Positions 7,511-15,826 are shown, counted from the first letter of the stretch. The stretch is 64,000 nucleotides of DNA from Lysobacter_C viscosus (GCF_046600715.1 NZ_JBJMAV010000006.1:62001-126000); one strand, 5' to 3'. Numbers and translations are program-made. The notes: generated by a model from the sequence alone, not told the origin.

Positions 7511-7516
7511 TATATC
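7511..7516 (+). promoter_or_regulatory. Candidate -10 box for leaderless hrcA mRNA
   Basis: TATATC followed by six bases (CACAGC) and the hrcA ATG, with no Shine-Dalgarno sequence. Same spacing as for smpB, oleC, queF and tamA. Confidence 0.45.
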
Positions 7517-7522
7517 CACAGC

Positions 7523-8575
7523 ATGAGCCGCAAGCCCGCCGACCCCACCCTCGACCCCCGCGCCCGACAGCTGCTGCGCACGCTGATTGCGCGCTACATC
7601 CACAGCGGCGAGCCGGTCGGCTCGCAGACCCTGGCCCGGCATGCGGGCCTGGACGTGAGTCCGGCGACCATCCGCAGCATCCTGGGGGACCTGGAGGAGA
7701 TCGGGCTGCTCAGCGCCCCGCACGCCTCCGCCGGACGCATCCCGACCGCCCAGGGCTACCGGTTGTTCGTGGATTCGCTGCTGAAGGTGCAGCCGCTGCC
7801 GGAGGGCGACATGGCGCGGCTGCGCGACGAGCTCACGGCCGGGTCGGGCACGCAGGCGCTGCTCGGCGGCGCCTCGGAACTGCTGTCGGCGATGACCCGT
7901 TTCGTCGGCGTGGTCAGCGTGCCACGGCGCGAGCAGTTCGCGTTCCGGCGGATCGATTTCGTCCCGATCGACGCCCAGCGCGTGCTGGCGATACTGGTGT
8001 TCGCCGACAATGAGGTGCAGAACCGCATCATCCAGACCCGCCGCGCGTTCGACGCCGGCGAGCTGGAGCGGGTCGCCAACTACCTCAATACCCATTTCGC
8101 CGGACGCTCGGCCGGCGACATACGCATCGCGCTGCTGCATGACCTGAAGTCGGCCCGCAGCGAAATGGAAACGCTGCTGGCGCAGTCGGTCGAACTGGCC
8201 GAGCAGGTGCTGATTCCCGGCCACGACGACATGGTGCTGGCCGGCCAGACCCGGCTGATGGGCGTACAGGAGCTGGCCGACCTGGACCGGCTGCGGGAGC
8301 TGTTCGAAGCCTTCGCCCGCAAGCGCGAGATCCTGCAGCTGCTCGAACGCACGATCAGCGCGCCGGGTGTGCGCATCTTCATCGGCGAGGAAACCGGGCT
8401 GGCGCCGCTGGAGGGCATCTCGCTGGTGACCGCGCCCTATGCCGCCGGCGGCCAGGTGCTGGGCGTGCTCGGGGTCATCGGACCGACCCGCATGGCGTAC
8501 CAGCGGGTAATCCCGGTGGTGCAGGCCGCGGCCGACGCGCTGGGCGAGGCTCTGGCGCCGGAGCGCTCGGGCTAG
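7523..8575 (+). CDS. hrcA: Heat-inducible transcription repressor HrcA
   Basis: 350-residue repressor that in many bacteria binds CIRCE operators and is folded with help from GroEL. The winged-helix N-terminus is clear: LDPRARQLLRTLIARYI, SGEPVGSQTL, then SPATIRSILGDLEEIGLL and PHASAGRIPTAQGYRLFVDS. The C-terminal half ends with the family block GGQVLGVLGVIGPTRMAYQRV. The start at 7523 follows a possible leaderless promoter. grpE follows after 291 bases rather than closely, and no CIRCE-like element was found in front of either gene in this window. Confidence 0.96.
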   Translation: MSRKPADPTLDPRARQLLRTLIARYIHSGEPVGSQTLARHAGLDVSPATIRSILGDLEEIGLLSAPHASAGRIPTAQGYRLFVDSLLKVQPLPEGDMARLRDELTAGSGTQALLGGASELLSAMTRFVGVVSVPRREQFAFRRIDFVPIDAQRVLAILVFADNEVQNRIIQTRRAFDAGELERVANYLNTHFAGRSAGDIRIALLHDLKSARSEMETLLAQSVELAEQVLIPGHDDMVLAGQTRLMGVQELADLDRLRELFEAFARKREILQLLERTISAPGVRIFIGEETGLAPLEGISLVTAPYAAGGQVLGVLGVIGPTRMAYQRVIPVVQAAADALGEALAPERSG

Positions 8576-8603
8576 GGCGGCTTTGACGCGGATCCAGGAG
8601 CGG

Positions 8604-8772
8604 TTTTGACGCGGATCAACGCGGATCAGAACAGATGAAAAATAGAGATGGCAAGGGGCGCCGGGCGGGCCGAGGACCGGGCCCCGGCTGCCGTCCCTGC
8701 GGCGTTGCCCCGACGTTGTTTTGGTCAGACCCGCTCTTATCCGCGTTCGATCCGCGTTGATCCGCGTCAAAA
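8604..8772. repeat. 169-bp element with perfect 24-bp terminal inverted repeats
   Basis: Left arm at 8604-8627 starts TTTTGACGCGGATCAACG; right arm at 8749-8772 is its exact reverse complement, ending TTGATCCGCGTCAAAA. Both arms contain the decamer GACGCGGATC and partial extra copies lie just outside (8584 and 8737). The interior has no coding potential. It could be a miniature mobile element or a large hairpin in the hrcA-grpE intergenic RNA. Confidence 0.6.
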
Positions 8773-8786
8773 ACAGCTCACGCAAG

Positions 8787-8814
8787 CTTGAAAAGGCCCG
8801 ACCCGGCCCCATTG
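8787..8814 (+). promoter_or_regulatory. Sigma-32 (RpoH) heat-shock promoter of grpE
   Basis: CTTGAAA at 8787-8793 and CCCCATTG at 8807-8814, separated by 13 bases, match the RpoH consensus CTTGAAA-N(13-15)-CCCCATNT. It lies 53 bases before the grpE start. Confidence 0.8.
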
Positions 8815-8866
8815 CTCGTGCTTGCTACGGACAACGCGCCCAAGCGCGCCAGGATCTGAATCGAGC

Positions 8867-9382
8867 ATGACCACAGAACCCATGAAGGAAGCGGCCGAGC
8901 AGGCCGCCGTCGAAAACGAGATGTCCCCGCTGGCCGCGGAGCTCGAAGCCGCCCAGGACGAACTGGCCCGGCTGCGCGCGGATTCGCTGCGCGAGCGGGC
9001 CGACCTGGAGAACCAGCGCAAGCGGCTCGAGCGCGAGCGCGACATGGCACGCAAGTTCGCCAACGAGCGCCTGCTGGGGGAGCTGCTGCCGGTCATCGAC
9101 AGCCTCGAGGCCGGCCTCAACGCCGCCGGAGGCGAGCCCGGCGCACTCCGCGAGGGCATGGAGCTGACCCTGCGCCAGTTGCTCAAGGTGGCCGGGGACA
9201 ACGGGCTGGTCGCGGTCGATCCCGCCGGGGAGGCGTTCGATCCCGAGCAGCACCAGGCGATGAGCATGGTCGAGAACGCCGAACACGCGCCCGGCCACAT
9301 CGTGCAGGTCTACCAGAAAGGCTGGCTGCTGAACGACCGCCTGCTGCGCCCCGCGCTGGTGCTGGTGTCAAAGCACGACTGA
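8867..9382 (+). CDS. grpE: Nucleotide exchange factor GrpE
   Basis: 171-residue co-chaperone that releases ADP from DnaK. The long N-terminal helix (about residues 20-65) contains RADLENQRKRLERERDMARKF, a dimerising coiled coil; the beta domain carries AGEAFDPEQHQAMSMVE and ends HIVQVYQKGWLLNDRLLRPA, both family signatures. The ATG at 8867 has an AGGA box about 12 bases upstream. The promoter at 8787 indicates heat-shock control. The usual dnaK and dnaJ do not follow: the next gene, past four REP copies, is malate synthase on the other strand. Confidence 0.96.
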   Translation: MTTEPMKEAAEQAAVENEMSPLAAELEAAQDELARLRADSLRERADLENQRKRLERERDMARKFANERLLGELLPVIDSLEAGLNAAGGEPGALREGMELTLRQLLKVAGDNGLVAVDPAGEAFDPEQHQAMSMVENAEHAPGHIVQVYQKGWLLNDRLLRPALVLVSKHD

Positions 9383-9445
9383 CAGCACCTGCAGGAGCGG
9401 GGTACGCCCCCCACCCGGGGGGGGTGGGGTGTGGGCTGGGGTCTT

Positions 9446-9522
9446 GTGGGAGCGGCTTCAGCCGCGATCGGAACGGGGCGTGGCTACGATGGATTGGGGT
9501 TCGCGGCCGGAGCCGCTCCTAC
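9446..9522. repeat. REP pair, CGGCTTCAGCCG type
   Basis: GTGGGAGCGGCTTCAGCCGC at 9446-9467 and inverse CGGCCGGAGCCGCTCCTAC ending at 9522. A degenerate third half-copy (CAGGAGCGGGGTACGCC) lies at about 9392, just after grpE. Confidence 0.75.
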
Positions 9523-9542
9523 AGGGGTGGCGGTCGGTTTCT

Positions 9543-9625
9543 GTAGGAGCGACGTGAGTCGCGATCGGAAGTCGGTGGTGGCGCGGTTGTCGGGGTGGCG
9601 CGGTCGCGACTCACGTCGCTCCTAC
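9543..9625. repeat. REP pair, CGACGTGAGTCG type
   Basis: GTAGGAGCGACGTGAGTCGC at 9543-9564 and its exact inverse GCGACTCACGTCGCTCCTAC ending at 9625. Together with the pair before it, it fills the grpE-aceB interval. Confidence 0.85.
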
Positions 9626-9648
9626 AAAGGGGGGTGGGGTGTGGATGC

Positions 9649-11283
9649 TCAGTCCAGGCGTGCGTATGCCGGCAGGGTGAGGAAATCGGCCAGTTCGTCG
9701 GCGTGGGTCAGGCGGTCGAGCATCCCGATGGCTTCGTTGATGCGGCTGGCGCCGGGCAGGTTGAGGCGGTCGGCCAGCTTGCTGGGCAGGCCGATCAGCG
9801 CGCGCTCCAGCAGCGCGAAGTCCACTTCGCTGCCGTCGTCCAGGTGCAACCCGTCGGCGTGCAGCCACTGCCACAGCTGGGCGCGGGCGATCTCGGCGGT
9901 GGCCGCGTCCTCCATCAGCCAATGGATCGGCACGCAGCCGTGGCCATCCAGCCATGCGGCCAGGTAGCGCACGCAGACCTCGACGTTGTCCTCGAAGCCT
10001 CGCCGGGTGATGGTCCCGCGCGGCACCGCCAGCAGGTCGGCGGCGTCCACGCATACCTCGTCGCGGGTGACGTGGTGCTGGTGCGGGCCATGCATGCGCT
10101 CGTCGAACACCGCACGCGCGAGCGGGATCAGCGCCGGGTGCGCCACCCAGGTGCCGTCGTGGCCGGCGGTGACCTCGCGCACCTTGTCGGCGCGCACCTT
10201 GGCCAGCGCGGCGTCGTTGGCGTCAGCATCGCCGCTGATCGGAATCTGCGCGGCCATGCCGCCCATCGCATGCGCGCCGCGCCGATGGCAGGTCTGCACC
10301 AGCAGTTCGGAATAGGCCCGCAGGAAAGGCTGGTCCATCGTCACCTGGCCGCGCTCGGGCAGCACGCGGCCGCGGTGGGCGCGCAGGGTCTTGATGGCGC
10401 TGAAGATGTAGTCCCAGCGTCCGCAGTTCAGGCCGACCACGCGGGTGCGCAGCGCGTGCAGGATCTCGTCCATCTCGAACGCCGCCGGCAGCGTCTCGAT
10501 CAGCACGGTCACCTTGATGCTGTCCGCCGGCAGTTCGAGCACGCCCTCGGCATGGGCGAGCACCTCGTGCCACAGCGCGGCTTCCTCCATGCATTCCAGC
10601 TTGGGCAGGTACAGGTACGGCCCGCGGTCGCGCCGGGCCAGTGCGTGCGCGTTGTGGAACAGGAACAGGCCGGCGTCGAACAGGCTCGCCGCCATCGGCG
10701 CGCCGTCCACCGTCACGTGCTTCTCGTCCAGGTGCCAGCCGCGCGGACGCACGATCAGGACCGCCTGCTGGTCCCGTGGCTTGAGTGTGTAGTGGCGGCC
10801 GCCGTCGGGCGCCATCCAGTCCAGGGTGCCGGCGACGGCACGGCGCAGCGCGTGCTGCCCGGTCAGCAGGTTGCGCCAGGTCGGGCTGGTGCTGTCCTCG
10901 AAGTCGGCCATGTAGCACTGCGCGCCGGAATTGAGGGCGTTGATCACCATCTTGGGATCGACCGGGCCGGTGATCTCCACCCGCCGGTCGAGCAGCGCGG
11001 CCGGGATCGGCCCGACCCGCCAGTCGCCGGAGCGGATCGCGGCCGTGTCGACGCGGAACCGGGGCAGCGCGCCGCCGTCGAACCGGGCCTGGCGCTGGCG
11101 ACGGGCGTCCAGGCGCGACTGGCGCCCATCCTCGAACGCCCGCTGCAGTCCGACCAGGAACGCCAGCGCCTCCGGGGTCAGCAGCCGCTCCTGGCCCGGC
11201 TGCCGGGCATGGACCTGGATACCGGCGAGCGGTTGCGGGGTGCCCAGCGGGCGGGCGGTGGCGTTCTGGAGGACTGCCGACAT
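9649..11283 (-). CDS. aceB: Malate synthase A
   Basis: 544-residue glyoxylate-shunt enzyme that condenses acetyl-CoA and glyoxylate to malate in the cytosol. Length matches the malate synthase A class (about 530-545). Characteristic blocks are VEITGPVDPKMVINALNSGA near 127, MADFEDSTSPTW near 155, KVTVLIETLPAAFEMDEIL near 275, and NCGRWDYIFS. The ATG at 11283 has an AGGAG box 8 bases upstream. It is divergent from a LysR regulator with an operator-like palindrome between them. Isocitrate lyase (aceA), often adjacent, is not in the window. Confidence 0.96.
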   Translation of the reverse strand: MSAVLQNATARPLGTPQPLAGIQVHARQPGQERLLTPEALAFLVGLQRAFEDGRQSRLDARRQRQARFDGGALPRFRVDTAAIRSGDWRVGPIPAALLDRRVEITGPVDPKMVINALNSGAQCYMADFEDSTSPTWRNLLTGQHALRRAVAGTLDWMAPDGGRHYTLKPRDQQAVLIVRPRGWHLDEKHVTVDGAPMAASLFDAGLFLFHNAHALARRDRGPYLYLPKLECMEEAALWHEVLAHAEGVLELPADSIKVTVLIETLPAAFEMDEILHALRTRVVGLNCGRWDYIFSAIKTLRAHRGRVLPERGQVTMDQPFLRAYSELLVQTCHRRGAHAMGGMAAQIPISGDADANDAALAKVRADKVREVTAGHDGTWVAHPALIPLARAVFDERMHGPHQHHVTRDEVCVDAADLLAVPRGTITRRGFEDNVEVCVRYLAAWLDGHGCVPIHWLMEDAATAEIARAQLWQWLHADGLHLDDGSEVDFALLERALIGLPSKLADRLNLPGASRINEAIGMLDRLTHADELADFLTLPAYARLD

Positions 11284-11332
11284 GGTCGGGCTCCTGGCAA
11301 GGGGGCCATGACCATGCGGTACCGTCTGGTAT

Positions 11333-11353
11333 TTGACAAACCAGAGTTGTCAA
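11333..11353. promoter_or_regulatory. Operator-like palindrome between aceB and lysR-type gene
   Basis: TTGACAA, seven bases, TTGTCAA: a perfect 7-bp inverted repeat of the size LysR-type regulators bind (T-N11-A class). The decamer-like TGGTATTTG occurs twice around it (11328 and 11358). It sits in the only AT-rich stretch of the 117-base divergent region. Confidence 0.6.
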
Positions 11354-11400
11354 TACGTGGTATTTGTTTTGCTTATATCTAGTTTAAAAGCTGGCCCCGC

Positions 11401-12357
11401 ATGCCCCCCAGCCACCGCTTCGCCTACAAGGGCGACCGCCTCAAGCCCTTGCGTGCGTTCTGCCAGACCGCGCGCCTGGGCTCGGTATCGCGTGCGGCCG
11501 AGGCGCTGTTCCTGTCCCAGCCGGCGGTGACGCTGCAACTGCAGGCACTGGAGCGCGAAATGGGCCAGCGCCTGCTGGAGCGCAGCGGGCGGCGGCTGGT
11601 CCTCACCCCCGAGGGCGAGGCGCTGTACGAACTGGCCCGCCCGCTGGTGGAGGGCTTCGAGGGCCTGGATGGCGCCTTCAAGGAGCGGCTGCGGGGCATG
11701 GATGCAGGCGAGCTCAACGTCGCCGCCGGCAGCTCGACCATCCTCTACCTGCTGCCGCGGATCGTCGCGGCGTTCCGCGCCGCCCACCCGGACGTGCGAC
11801 TGAGCCTGCACAACGTCACCGGCGCGAGCGGCCTGGACCTGCTGCGGTCGGACGCGGTCGACCTGGCGGTGGGTTCGATGCTGGACGTGCCGGCGGACCT
11901 GGACTACGCGCCGGTGTACCGCTTCGACCCGATGCTGATCACCCCGCCCGACCACCCTCTGGCATCCCGGCCGGACCTCACGCTGGCAGACCTCTCGCCG
12001 TACGGGCTGATCCTGCCGCCGCAGCGGCTGACCACCTACCGGCTGGTCGACCTGGTGTTCCAGCGCAACCGGGTGCCGTACACGGTGGCGCTGGAGGTCG
12101 GTGGCTGGGAGGTGATCAAGCAGTACGTGGCGATGGGGCTGGGCATCAGCATCGTCACCGCGATCTGCCTGACCGAGGCGGACCGGGCGCGGCTGGCGGC
12201 GCGCTCGCTCGCCGAGTACTTCCCGTCCCGCAGCTACGGCGTGGTGGTGCGCAAGGGCAAGTACCTGAGCCCCCAGGCGAGGGCCTTCAGCGAACTGATC
12301 CAGCCGGCGCTGTTCGAACGTGGCGGCTACGACGACACCGGCCAGTCCGGGCGCTGA
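11401..12357 (+). CDS. LysR-family transcriptional regulator
   Basis: 318-residue regulator. The N-terminal winged helix-turn-helix spans residues about 13-72 (LKPLRAFCQTARLGSVSRAA, then LSQPAVTLQLQALEREMG); the rest is a periplasmic-binding-protein-like effector domain, including the block VALEVGGWEVIKQYVAMGLG and GISIVTAICL. Transcribed divergently from aceB, so it probably controls malate synthase and itself through the palindrome at 11333. The inducer cannot be told; a CysB-like or acetate/glyoxylate-sensing role would be guesses. The ATG at 11401 has only a weak ribosome-binding site. It converges with the next gene, leaving 3 bases between stops. Confidence 0.92.
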   Translation: MPPSHRFAYKGDRLKPLRAFCQTARLGSVSRAAEALFLSQPAVTLQLQALEREMGQRLLERSGRRLVLTPEGEALYELARPLVEGFEGLDGAFKERLRGMDAGELNVAAGSSTILYLLPRIVAAFRAAHPDVRLSLHNVTGASGLDLLRSDAVDLAVGSMLDVPADLDYAPVYRFDPMLITPPDHPLASRPDLTLADLSPYGLILPPQRLTTYRLVDLVFQRNRVPYTVALEVGGWEVIKQYVAMGLGISIVTAICLTEADRARLAARSLAEYFPSRSYGVVVRKGKYLSPQARAFSELIQPALFERGGYDDTGQSGR

Positions 12358-12360
12358 GGC

Positions 12361-13758
12361 CTACCGCCGCAGCCGGCGCGTCCTGAGCGAGCGCTTCAGC
12401 GCGAAGCCGAGCACGATGCCCAGCTCCTGCAGCATCAGCGCATAGCGCAGCGGGGTGAACAGCACCGCCTTGCCCAGCATCGCGCCACGGCGCCCACGCG
12501 GCGTTACCGCCAGCAGCACCCCGAACGCCACCGCCATTTCGGCGGCCACCACCGCGGCCAACCATGCCCACTGGCCCAGCACGGCCAGGGCCATCAGGCC
12601 GATCGGGAACACCACCTTCTCCACCGCACCGAAGAACAGCGCCCAGCCGATCGGCCGGCCGTGCTGCCGGGTCAGGCGCTCCCCGAACGGTTGGCGGTAG
12701 GCTTCCGCGACCCGGCGCAGCTCCCGCCCGCCGGGCTGCTCGACGGTGGCCCGCTGCCGCCACTGCCCCCACCAGCGGCGTGGCCAGCGCAGCGGGCTGC
12801 GAAGCAGGCTGTCGAAGTCGTGGCCCGCCTGCAGGAACGCCAGCGTCTCGCGCCGGGCGTGGGCCGGCAGCTGCATCACGTCGCCACCGATGGTGCGCAC
12901 CTGCACCTCGGCCAGCTGCAGGTTGCGGTAGCCCACGTTGTTGAGCGCGAAGCCGATGAACAGGTCGGGCAGGCCGGTGAGGTCGTCGCCATACACCGGC
13001 TCGTAGCGGTCGAAGACGTCCTTGAGATACCGGCGCCGGTACGCCACCGCGCTGCCGCTGCGGTGCGCCACGCCACCGACCAGCGCCATCAACCCGCGGT
13101 TGAGGAACTGCTGCTGGAACCCGGCCACGGTCTCGCGGTAGGCGTTGCCCGCCCACCACAGCAGCCGGTGCAGCGGATCCTCCGGCAGCAGGGGGTCGAG
13201 GTAGGGATCGCCGCCCACCCAGCGGCGGAACTCCGGCATCGCCGCCCATGCCCGCCGATCACTCGCGCGCATCGGCCACGCGGCGCCGGTGGCGCTGGCA
13301 ATGCCCACGCCCTGGTACAGCTCGCGCACGCAGCGCTCGATGTAATCGGGCGACTCCAGCACGGTATCGCCGTCCAGGGCGAACAGCACGTCGCCGTCCA
13401 GTTCGCGCGCCTGGCGCTTGAGCGTCGGGGCGCGTCCGATCGACCACATCCGACCCACCACCGCCAGCGACATGCCGTTGGCATGCGCGAACTCGCGGGC
13501 GATCTGCACGGTGTGGTCGCGGTCGGAACCGCCATCGTCGACCAGCATCACCTGGCGCGGGCGCAGCGTCTGCCGCGCCAACGCGGCCAGGCAGTAGGCG
13601 ATGCTGTGCTGGTGCCGGTCGGCGTGGATGACCACGTCCACCGTCGCGTCCTGCCAGCGCTCGACCGGCGTCGGCACGGTCGGATCCGGCCCGCGCCAGA
13701 GCCCGACCGCGCTGAGCAGCGCGGTGGGATTAAGCGCGAACAACGACGGCGTGCCCAT
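12361..13758 (-). CDS. Family 2 glycosyltransferase, membrane-associated
   Basis: 465 residues. A GT-A fold glycosyltransferase covers residues about 38-270: VDVVIHADRHQHSIAYCLAA, the VDDGGSDRD motif near 95, and the metal-binding ALDGDTV (DxD) near 150. The C-terminal third has hydrophobic helices (VFPIGLMALAVLGQWAWLAA and the following AAVVAAEMAVAFGVLL), so it is probably attached to the inner membrane. Such enzymes extend or initiate polysaccharides or glycolipids; the sugar is unknown. The start at 13758 follows a GGGGGAA box. No other polysaccharide genes lie nearby, so its pathway stays open. Confidence 0.82.
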   Translation of the reverse strand: MGTPSLFALNPTALLSAVGLWRGPDPTVPTPVERWQDATVDVVIHADRHQHSIAYCLAALARQTLRPRQVMLVDDGGSDRDHTVQIAREFAHANGMSLAVVGRMWSIGRAPTLKRQARELDGDVLFALDGDTVLESPDYIERCVRELYQGVGIASATGAAWPMRASDRRAWAAMPEFRRWVGGDPYLDPLLPEDPLHRLLWWAGNAYRETVAGFQQQFLNRGLMALVGGVAHRSGSAVAYRRRYLKDVFDRYEPVYGDDLTGLPDLFIGFALNNVGYRNLQLAEVQVRTIGGDVMQLPAHARRETLAFLQAGHDFDSLLRSPLRWPRRWWGQWRQRATVEQPGGRELRRVAEAYRQPFGERLTRQHGRPIGWALFFGAVEKVVFPIGLMALAVLGQWAWLAAVVAAEMAVAFGVLLAVTPRGRRGAMLGKAVLFTPLRYALMLQELGIVLGFALKRSLRTRRLRR

Positions 13759-14077
13759 GGCGTTCCCCCGTGCCGACACAACGCCTTGGCGCAACGCACG
13801 CGCGCAGACGCAGCCGTTCCGTCGCACCCCGATCCGCGATGAATCCCGCGACTGCCTGCACTGGTCTCCCCTTTGCCGCGACGGGCTCCATCCCGGACGG
13901 CGCGAACACCGTCGAACTGGGAACTACGCCGCAAGAAGCGTGCCAAACAGGTCACGGGTGGAACGGGGAGGCGGCGGCGGACGGCGGGGGGACCCGCGGG
14001 GCGAACACCCGGCCCGCCAGGGCGACGGCGACGGCGCGCATGACCCTCTGCGGCAGGAGCCGCCGGTCAGGGCCCGA
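13759..14077. other. Non-coding interval, 319 bases
   Basis: No credible gene is visible on either strand. It must contain the glycosyltransferase promoter on the minus strand. Composition is purine-rich on the plus strand around 13970-14050, with long G runs. I see no repeat pair or terminator. Confidence 0.5.
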
Positions 14078-14707
14078 TCAGGGCGTGCCGTGGTACTTGC
14101 CCTGCCACGGCCGGTACCACTCGCGGATGCGCGCGAGGTCGGCCTCCATGTCGTCGGTCAGCTCGAACGGCGGGCCGATCCCGATCACCTTGTCGGGATA
14201 GTGGAAGTACGCGGGTACCACCGGCACCCCCGCGGCCCGCGCGATTTTCCAGAATCCCGGCTTCCAGCGCTCCACCCGCCGGCGCGTGCCCTCCGGCGCC
14301 AGGCCGATCCACAGCCGCTCGGCGTCGATCACCCGCCCGGCGGCCTGCTCGACCACCCCGCGCGCCGCGCTGCGGTCGACCGGGATCACGCCGAACGCGC
14401 GCAGCATCGCCCCCAGCAGCGGCACGCGGAACAGCGAATGCTTGCCCAGCACGGTGAGGTCCAGGTCCATCGCGGCCTTGGCCGAAAACCCCCAGATGCC
14501 GTCCCAGTTGGTCGAATGCGGCGCGCCGATCAGCACCGCCTTGGGCACGTCGGGCAGCGCGCCGACCATGCGCCATCCCCCGAGCCGCAGCGCGGTCAGC
14601 CCCATCCAGCGGGTGAGCGGGTGGTGGCCGGCGCGCGGCACCCGCGGCGGCAACGGCAGGACGCGGGCGCCCCCGGGTGGGTGCGGGGGCGGCGCACTCA
14701 GTCCCAT
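14078..14707 (-). CDS. Lysophospholipid acyltransferase-like protein (1-acyl-G3P acyltransferase family)
   Basis: 209 residues of the PlsC acyltransferase fold. The catalytic HX4D block reads GAPHSTNWDG near 62-71, the second block is LGKHSLFRVPL, the glycerol-phosphate binding-type block is IGLAPEGTRRR near 134, and the fourth is VPVVPAYF. The unusual HSTNWD rather than NHQSxxD motif marks the subfamily that resembles short PlsC-like or hemolysin-type acyltransferases of Xanthomonads. Its start overlaps the end of arfB by 10 bases, so the two are co-transcribed. The precise acyl acceptor is unknown. Confidence 0.85.
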   Translation of the reverse strand: MGLSAPPPHPPGGARVLPLPPRVPRAGHHPLTRWMGLTALRLGGWRMVGALPDVPKAVLIGAPHSTNWDGIWGFSAKAAMDLDLTVLGKHSLFRVPLLGAMLRAFGVIPVDRSAARGVVEQAAGRVIDAERLWIGLAPEGTRRRVERWKPGFWKIARAAGVPVVPAYFHYPDKVIGIGPPFELTDDMEADLARIREWYRPWQGKYHGTP

Positions 14708-15138
14708 GTCTGGGCGCCGCGTCCGCGCTTGACCGTGCTGCGCTCGCGCTTGGCCCCCAGTCGGCGCTCGACCGAGCCCCGGGTGGGCCGCGTGGCAACG
14801 CGCTTCTTGGGCGCCACCATGCCGGCGGCGATGAACGCGGCCAGTCGCTCGCGGGCGTCCTGGCGGTTGCGGTCCTGGGTGCGGAAGCGCTGGGCGCTGA
14901 TCACCAGCACGCCCTCACCGGTCACGCGACGGTCGCGACGCGCCAGCAGCCGTTCGCGCACCGGCTCGCTCAGCGTGGGCGAGCCGGCGATGTCGAACCG
15001 CAGTTCCACCGCGGTGGCCACCTTGTTGACGTTCTGCCCGCCCGGGCCGGTGGCGCGCACGAAGCGCTCCACCAGTTCGGACTCGGGGATCGACGGTGCG
15101 CGCGGCGCGCTCTTGGTGGGCGGCATCGGCAGGGACAT
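14698..15138 (-). CDS. arfB: Alternative ribosome-rescue factor ArfB (peptidyl-tRNA hydrolase YaeJ)
   Basis: 146-residue release-factor-like protein that hydrolyses peptidyl-tRNA on stalled ribosomes. The catalytic GGQ loop is ATGPGGQNVNKVATAVEL near residues 29-46. The C-terminus is a basic tail (KKRVATRPTRGSVERR and KRERSTVKRGRG) that enters the mRNA channel in the way described for YaeJ. The start at 15138 gives MSLPMPPTKS; the longer in-frame reading upstream lacks support. With smpB in the same window, this region encodes both main rescue pathways. Confidence 0.93.
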   Translation of the reverse strand: MSLPMPPTKSAPRAPSIPESELVERFVRATGPGGQNVNKVATAVELRFDIAGSPTLSEPVRERLLARRDRRVTGEGVLVISAQRFRTQDRNRQDARERLAAFIAAGMVAPKKRVATRPTRGSVERRLGAKRERSTVKRGRGAQTWD

Positions 15139-15263
15139 GCGGCCAGGACGGGAACCAGGCGTGGGATTGTAGGGCCTTGCGCCGGCATGGCCGGCCACGG
15201 CACGTTGACGCCCGCGCCCGCGGCCGGGAGGATGCAGGCCTCATTCCAGGAAGGAGCTGCACC

Positions 15264-15821
15264 ATGCGTCTTAAGATGTCCGCCCGCCCCCTGCGTGCAC
15301 TGGCCTGTGCCGCCATGCTTGCCCTCGCCGCCCCCGTGGCCTTCGCCGCACCGCCCAGCGACGCCCAGGTCGACGAGCTGATGGAGGTGATGCGGGTCGA
15401 GCAGTCGCTCGACGGGATGTGGCCGCAGATCGAAGCCATGCAGCAGCAGGCCGCCGCGCAGGCCGCCGCCGGCAAGCAGCTGAGCGCCGGACAACAGGCC
15501 GAGATCCAGGCCACGCTGGGCCGGATGATGGCCGGCATGCGGGCCGCGATGGCGTGGGAGAAGGTGCAGCCGGTCTACCGCGAGATCTACGCCAAGTCCT
15601 TCGACGACGCGGACGTGGCCGCGCTGGTGGCGTTCTACCGCAGCGAAGCGGGCCAGAACCTGCTCGACAAGATGCCGCAGCTGATGCAGAACACCATGGT
15701 CGCCACGCAGCAGTTGATGGCGCCCGCGATGCAGCAGATGCAGCAGGAGATCGAGACCCAGGCCGCCAAGGCCGCCGCTGAAGGCGAGGCCGAGGCGAGC
15801 GACGCCGACAGCGCCAAGTAA
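15264..15821 (+). CDS. DUF2059 family secreted protein
   Basis: 185 residues with a signal peptide (LRALACAAMLALAAPVAFAA, cleavage near residue 29), then a helical DUF2059 domain. Family features are the early PSDAQVDELMEVMRVEQSL segment and the late block VYREIYAKSFDDADVAALVA followed by FYRSEAGQNLLDKMPQLM. Probably periplasmic; function is unknown for the family. The tail is rich in Gln, Ala and Glu. A strong AGGAAGGAG box lies 8 bases before the ATG. It ends in a robust terminator at 15832 that sits inside the coding end of the convergent gene. Confidence 0.85.
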   Translation: MRLKMSARPLRALACAAMLALAAPVAFAAPPSDAQVDELMEVMRVEQSLDGMWPQIEAMQQQAAAQAAAGKQLSAGQQAEIQATLGRMMAGMRAAMAWEKVQPVYREIYAKSFDDADVAALVAFYRSEAGQNLLDKMPQLMQNTMVATQQLMAPAMQQMQQEIETQAAKAAAEGEAEASDADSAK

Positions 15822-15826
15822 CCCGG

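Noticed and set aside
7355..7522. CIRCE operator (TTAGCACTC-N9-GAGTGCTAA) before hrcA or grpE
   Set aside because: No match in 7355-7522 or 8576-8866; the HrcA target must lie elsewhere (for example groES).
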